NCBI GenBank assembly: GCA_022579005.1
Contig: MU401464.1
Span: 318,805-382,804, forward strand
DNA: 64,000 nucleotides
Source of the DNA: Poronia punctata
Lineage: Eukaryota; Ascomycota; Sordariomycetes; Xylariales; Xylariaceae
Direction of reading: 5' to 3'
Of the stretch, positions 59,091-64,000 are shown piece after piece. Below the pieces are notes generated by a model, which saw only the letters and a list, made by a program, of their open reading frames with translations, was not told the DNA's origin and did no database searches. How positions within the stretch are numbered: the stretch's first letter is position 1; every line of letters begins with the position of its first letter. The position numbers were made by a program, and so were the translations under genes.

Positions 59091-60215
59091 GGAACACGGC
59101 GTATGACAGGTCACTGTCAAGGGTAGATAGCAATGCTATGCTATACCGGTAGTCGCATGAACTTTTATTTGGTAACCTAGGTAGATCTTTGACAATACCA
59201 ATGCGACCCACCAGCTGTTTACGAATCCTTTCCATGGGAGTGCAGGATAATTACCGGGTGTGATAAATTTCGCTGCCTTGCATTTGGTCGACGCAATGTA
59301 CGCGCCGGTATCGCATTCTAGAAGCACCTAATCTGATATAATTACCCCTGTGAAAGTTTCGGTAAACTCGCATGGCCCTCGCCTAGCTTGAAGATTTATC
59401 TAGAGTGTCCTATGCAGTCGGGGCCCGGCAACCAGGTGGTGGCTTGGGAAAGGTGACAACCCTGCATATGCGGGTAAGCTTACATGATATGGGTTTGGCA
59501 AGCCGCCACGGCCCACGCCGCACTGTTATTACGCCAAACGGTATTATGGGGCGATATGAAACTGAGCTTACTTATAAGGTAACCTGGGGGTGGCTACAGA
59601 GAGATGTCGTCGAGTCTGGGGTAGTGTAAGTTTAACCAAACTGCATATGCATATAATCTTACACAATAAGGCTTTGGCAACAGTCATTACGCTTCACGTG
59701 ATTGAGGCCGAATTACGAACCCGGGCTTACTTATAGGTATTCAATTTATGCACTTATCTCGATCCTAGGTATTATGTAGCGATCACCACAGCGGTGAAGG
59801 TTCTGGATACTACCATGGTAATATCTAAGTAATCAAATGGTACCTAAGTTTATAGTCAAGATTAAGTACCGTAGGTAAGACAAGCGCTGACGTAGAATCT
59901 TAGCATGATATGATCATTTTTTTGGCAATAGTATATTCACTAATTAATACGTACATAGATAGCCTATCCATTATTGATTCCATGTGAAAAATGAGGTTGG
60001 GCGGACGTAAGATGTTCAAGTATGTAGGAAGGAATTATCTCGCCACGAAGGCTTCAAATCAACCAAACCTTGATTGACGTTTGGAAAAGAAGAGAACGGG
60101 CTCAGTAAATAATATATCATTGTGCGTAAGAGATAGGCTCGTGAAAATCTTCGTTGTTCTCGTAATCTGGCTAGAAATTTGTTTTGTATCTCGCAAATGC
60201 TCCTCTCATCAGAGC
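59091..60215. other. Convergent region with degenerate repeats
   Basis: 1.1 kb between convergent genes. It holds three diverged copies of an approximately 100-120-bp unit (see repeat entry) and no gene. Confidence 0.55.
59463..59960. repeat. Three diverged copies of a dispersed unit
   Basis: A shared order of words appears near 59463-59585 (CTGCATATGC, AGCTTACATGATATG, TTTGGCAA, GCTTACTTATAAGGTA), again near 59642-59740 (CTGCATATGC, ATCTTACACAATA, TTTGGCAA, GCTTACTTATAGGTA), and more weakly near 59896-59945 (ATCTTAGCATGATATG, TTTGGCAA). Later copies are more AT-rich. This could be decayed MITEs or LTR pieces. Confidence 0.55.
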
Positions 60216-61530
60216 CTAATTACTGTGTGCCTTATCATCCCTCATCCTAACCACATGTGCTTGCTGAAGCTTTTTCAAGTCGAACATTTTCCATAACATA
60301 GAGTCCTATATCGTTATCGTCATTAACACCGTATTTTCGGGGGGATGTTTTCGAGGGGACAACAGAAGGGACAGGAAGCCACATACCCAAACCGTGCGCC
60401 AGCCAAACGTGTCGAGGAAACGAGCCATACCAGTAAAGCTACCATACCAGAACCATGCTGGCGGAGATGGTTTGAGGCTCTGCTCGACAACATTTGCCGC
60501 ATACTTGGAACGATCAGTGGCACCTTCTGCGAATTTATCAGTCATGTCCATCTGCTCTTACAAATGATAACATACGTGGCGTTCTCGTGACGTGTTGTCG
60601 GAAGTTCTCCGCGAGAGGGGAGTAGTAAGAGCCTAGAGGTTACAATATCAACATGAATGGTTTCGATATGGATTCTACCTTGCTAGAGTACCTTCAGGGA
60701 GCTCCCTATGAGCATCATTCCTGAGAATGTTCGTGCTGACTTCTCCTGATATAATCTGTGCTAGGATTAGGATTCGATACCGATTCCGTGGTAAATCCGA
60801 TAGAGACATACAGTGATGACCTTGACACTACGATTCGCTCCAAGTATCAGTTGTGCTCTTACATGATCATGATTCGAGGGAAATAACCTACTTGAGGGGA
60901 GACATTTCGACACGCAGAGTACTAGACCAGTGTTGCAGCGCTGCTTTCGTAGCATTGTATGATGATCCGTACAAGTAGGGCATTATGCCGCCGATAGAAC
61001 CGATGTTCAGTATCGTGCCCTCGGCTCTGATGAGCAAGTCGTGGAAGTGATGCACCATACGCATGGGTCCAAAGACATTGACGTCGAACATTCGTCGCAC
61101 AGCAGCAACGTCTGTATCGATCGCAGTCATCGTGTATGCAATCCCACTTCGTTGCATAGCCTATTTAGTATCCATGTGACTACCGCCCCCAGAAAGATGT
61201 TTCCACTCACGCGCAATTGATGAGAATATCAAGTCGTCCGCCGGTAAGTTTCTTTACACTGGCCTTGAGTTCCTCGACAGACTTGTCGATAGTAACGTCG
61301 AGGGGAAAGAAAGTGATTCCAGCCTCTGACAAGTGCTCACTCGGCTCCTGTGGCAACAATGTTGCGATGGCATGAATACCTCGGCGAGTATACTCTGTCA
61401 CAAGAGCTTCGCCAATCCCTCCCTTTCCGCACCTACAATTGCATAGGTAAGTATAACTTTCATCAAAGGTATAGTTAGGAAAGGCTTTTGATACTTACCC
61501 AGTGACAAGAGCAAATTTACTACTCTGCAT
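60216..61530 (-). CDS. AYR1-like short-chain dehydrogenase, eight exons
   Basis: Exons 61530-61499, 61432-61211, 61146-60892, 60827-60812, 60755-60692, 60632-60576, 60526-60387 and 60305-60216 encode 291 residues. The family is the one that contains yeast 1-acyl-DHAP reductase Ayr1 and many cluster oxidoreductases. Marks: VTGCGKGGIG (cofactor loop across intron 1), NCAGIAYT after intron 2, NIGSIGG with YNATK (catalytic Ser, Tyr, Lys), then GEVSTNI, SYYSPLAENFRQHV, KPSPPAWFWYGS and a C-terminal DSMLWKMFDL typical of the family. Exon 4 is only 16 nt and intron 6 only 49 bp, so parts of the 3' half are less certain. Frame reads to a stop after every join. Likely a tailoring reductase of the adjacent PKS (inference). 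Confidence 0.75.
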
Positions 61531-62420
61531 TTTTAACTTGGATCAAACAAGTTGGGCCAAATAATTGAGTTTCGTGAGGTCTTTGCTTGCTACGGCTCAG
61601 TTGCGCCTAGGCTTCACCATCAGTTATATTATCAGATACAACGGCATCCAAAGTAACGCTCGGTCCAACATGACATTCCTCGCAGGCGTGGGGCTACGAG
61701 CGCTCCGGCCCCATCATAGTCCGATGGATAGCGTTGATGTTAGACTGCGGCGTTGTATGGGCATCCTCTTACAGTACTACCTAGGTACGTTATCTATCAT
61801 TGATAACCTGCCCAAAAGAACCCCCTGCCCAGCTTACATGCATCAACCCCAAATAACTGTCTCTTTTAGCAGTGCCAGCACCTGGGTGGGAATAGCCTAC
61901 GTGGGAATGAGCTGCAGTAGACCCCTGCGTTGTGCATATGAATAATACCCATACTACCGTGTGGCACTTTCTAGACTACCCCGACTACTCCGAAGGTATG
62001 GCGCTCGCTTACGCAATGGGCGGTAAGAAGCCCATCACTTGCAGGGAGCATCATGTACCTACTTACCTACCTACTCGTACCTTGCGCAAAGACACCTGCG
62101 CCCCCGCAGATCTTCAGCCTTGGGGCAACGTCCATCCGACCAAAGCAGCCTAGGCCGATTTCAATTGTCCTAAAACTCGTATTGCACATACATGAGAAAT
62201 CACACGTCTTTGAAGACGTATGGTCTTTATTTGGCAATTATAGTTTTTCCGGCAAATCGCCTATATCCTCCTCCTAGGTATGCTTTCCACCTGTCACTCA
62301 AATTATTTTCCAACAAGGACGTGTGTGAAAACGCAAATCTCTTGATACTATTCACTACCCATTCGTAGGTCTTTAACGTCAACAATACGGTAGTTGGTCC
62401 TTCTGGCTCAGAAACTAATC
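61531..62420. other. Divergent promoter region, AYR1-like/monooxygenase
   Basis: 890 bp between divergent cluster genes. No gene supported. A TACCTACC/ACTCGTACC stretch lies at about 62057-62080. Confidence 0.5.
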
Positions 62421-63928
62421 ATGGCCCCGTCACTTGTCGACCAACCGACCACCAACGGACAACACGTCCAACAGACTGCCGATGGATATGTCATCCCAGA
62501 TACTCTAGTAGGCGTCCGGCGGCCTATCAAGGTTATCGTCATCGGTTTCGGTTTCTCCGGCATCAATCTCTCATACATACTCGGCAAGGAGACAAAGAAC
62601 AGTAACATCACGTTACAGTTTTACGAAAAGAACGCAGAGCTGGGCGGTACTTGGTTCGAGAATACGTCAGTCTTCATCTTCTGCTTCCCTTCTCTCGTTA
62701 TTCTTGTCATGGTCTACCTAATGAATACGCGAGGAGTTATCGCTGTTATTGACATCCTCTTTTTTTTTTTAAAAAAATAGATATCCGGGTTGTTCCTGTG
62801 ACATTGTAAGAGCGTCCTGTAATCAGATCTCAACCCCCGCTGGATTCGGTCTTCTTCTAACCAGGCGTGGGAATCTTAACAGCCTGCGGTGAATTATCAG
62901 TTCACATGGCATCCAAGTCCCGACTGGAAGAGCTAGTGAGTTTCTAATACATCCTTACCTCATTCGCTCCGTATTGTCTATGTGCCTGTTGATCTGATGC
63001 GAAATCTGGGACTACCTAGCTACGCAAAATCCGAAGAGACATTAGCTTACCTTCAGAGTGTGGTCGCTCACCATGAGCTAGACACATGCGTTAAATATAA
63101 TCATCGGCTCACCGGTGCCTGGTGGGATCACCAGAAGGGGCAGTGGAAGGTCCGCATCGAGCCCAACGGTGATTCTAGCGCGGCGTTCTACGACTACTCT
63201 GAGATTTTGATCAGTGCTACCGGCGTATTGAAGTAAATGACGTCCATCCGCAGCCATTCCTTTATCAACTCAGTTACCAGTACCTAACTCGCAAGTTGAA
63301 TTATTAGCAACCCGAAATGGCCCGAGCTCAAGGGTCTCGAGAGTTTCAAAAACAAGGTGCATACGGCTGCTTGGGATCATTCTATAGAGCTCACGGGGAA
63401 AACAGTCGGGGTGATTGGTAACGGGAGTAGCTCGATCCAGGTCGTACCCGCAATTTACGATCGTAAGTACCTAACCTATGACAACTGGAAAAACGAGTGG
63501 TTTATTAGTACCTCCCTACTACCTATTAGTGAGCGAACTAACTGACTTAAACAATGTTGAAAAAGGGGTTGACCGCATTGTCAATTTCATGCGCTCGCCA
63601 ACATGGGTCACGGCCGGATACGCGTCCAATTTGGCTGGTGGAGCAGATGGCGGGAACGTTGCATGTAGGTATGTCTCCTCATCGGCCGGCCCTCGAAAAC
63701 ATGCTTACGCCCCGGTTAGATACAGAAGAGGAGAGGAGAAGGTTCGTGGAAGATCCGGAAGGATATCTAGCCTACCGAAAAGCAGTTGAGAAGGAGATGA
63801 ATTCAAACTTTGGCATGGTACGATCAGCTTTCTCTTTCTCTCAGTATCGGGTCCGCAAGGAAAGCATTGCATTGCTGACTCCAGACCAGTTGATCAAAGA
63901 CACACCGGCGCAAATAGCCGCTTACGAG
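62421..63928 (+). CDS. Flavin-containing (Baeyer-Villiger-type) monooxygenase, 3' end outside window
   Basis: Exons 62421-62665, 62781-62805, 62883-62935, 63020-63232, 63308-63462, 63566-63664 and 63720-63928 give 243 codons after exon 1 and 2's 90 (333 in all) before a GTAAGT donor at 63929; the gene continues to the right. FAD-binding GFGFSG (42-47), ELGGTWFEN, YPGCSCD and the NADPH site IGNGSSS are present. The region before it, SFKNKVHTAAWD, corresponds to the Baeyer-Villiger fingerprint F-x-G-x3-H-x3-W but has Asn for Gly and one residue fewer. MRSPTWV and a YTEEERRRF segment follow as in fungal cluster monooxygenases. It probably oxidises the PKS product (hydroxylation or ester insertion; inference). 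Confidence 0.85.
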
Positions 63929-64000
63929 GTAAGTTGGAGCTATTATCATACCGGTATCACGAAAGACGCGAGGAAATGAGCTAATTAGGTATCCATCTGA

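Noticed and set aside
60888..60895. Premature stop making the AYR1-like gene a pseudogene
   Set aside because: The TAG lies within a usable GTAGGT donor, and downstream exons rebuild the rest of the family sequence.

Overview
The window is nuclear DNA of a filamentous ascomycete. Most genes carry introns of roughly 50-120 bp with GTRNGT donors, CTAAC/CTGAC-type branch sites and YAG acceptors. The gene set (SPT16, BUD32, MAF1, AP-1 sigma, a WetA-like conidiation regulator, a PalI/SUR7 membrane protein, a highly reducing polyketide synthase) fits Pezizomycotina. Protein flavour suggests Sordariomycetes, but I cannot prove the order. There are no prokaryotic operons, and I found no CRISPR array, rRNA or credible tRNA.

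Layout. (1) 1-12 kb is gene-poor: a homopolymer-rich left edge, a C2H2 zinc-finger gene (-), a 6.7 kb gap, a small three-exon orphan gene (+), an AT-rich repeat relic, a MYND-finger gene (+) and a prolyl-4-hydroxylase-like dioxygenase (-). (2) 12.8-29.3 kb is a housekeeping block: BUD32 (KEOPS kinase), a glutamate-cysteine ligase modifier-like protein, AP-1 sigma, MAF1 (RNA polymerase III repressor), SPT16 (FACT histone chaperone), a PalI/SUR7 protein and an unassigned protein. (3) 29.3-48.5 kb alternates long non-coding stretches with single large genes: an unassigned disordered protein, a WetA-like regulator, a short-chain dehydrogenase and an F-box-like protein. It ends in a microsatellite-dense strip. 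(4) 48.5-64 kb is a secondary-metabolite cluster: a 2459-residue highly reducing PKS (-), a short-chain dehydrogenase (+), an AYR1-like short-chain dehydrogenase (-) and a flavin monooxygenase (+) cut by the right edge.

How the cluster may work (inference). The PKS has KS, AT, DH, ER, KR and ACP with recognisable active sites. Between DH and ER it has only a short C-methyltransferase remnant, so it should make a reduced, unmethylated chain. The two dehydrogenases and the monooxygenase would tailor it. The PKS ends at its ACP, and no hydrolase, transporter or regulator is in view, so the cluster very likely continues to the right.

Spliced models were built by hand from frame, splice signals and remembered family sequence. 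Exon coordinates are given in each entry. The models that most need RNA evidence are MAF1 exon 1, the two alternative last exons of AP-1 sigma, and the eight-exon AYR1-like gene.
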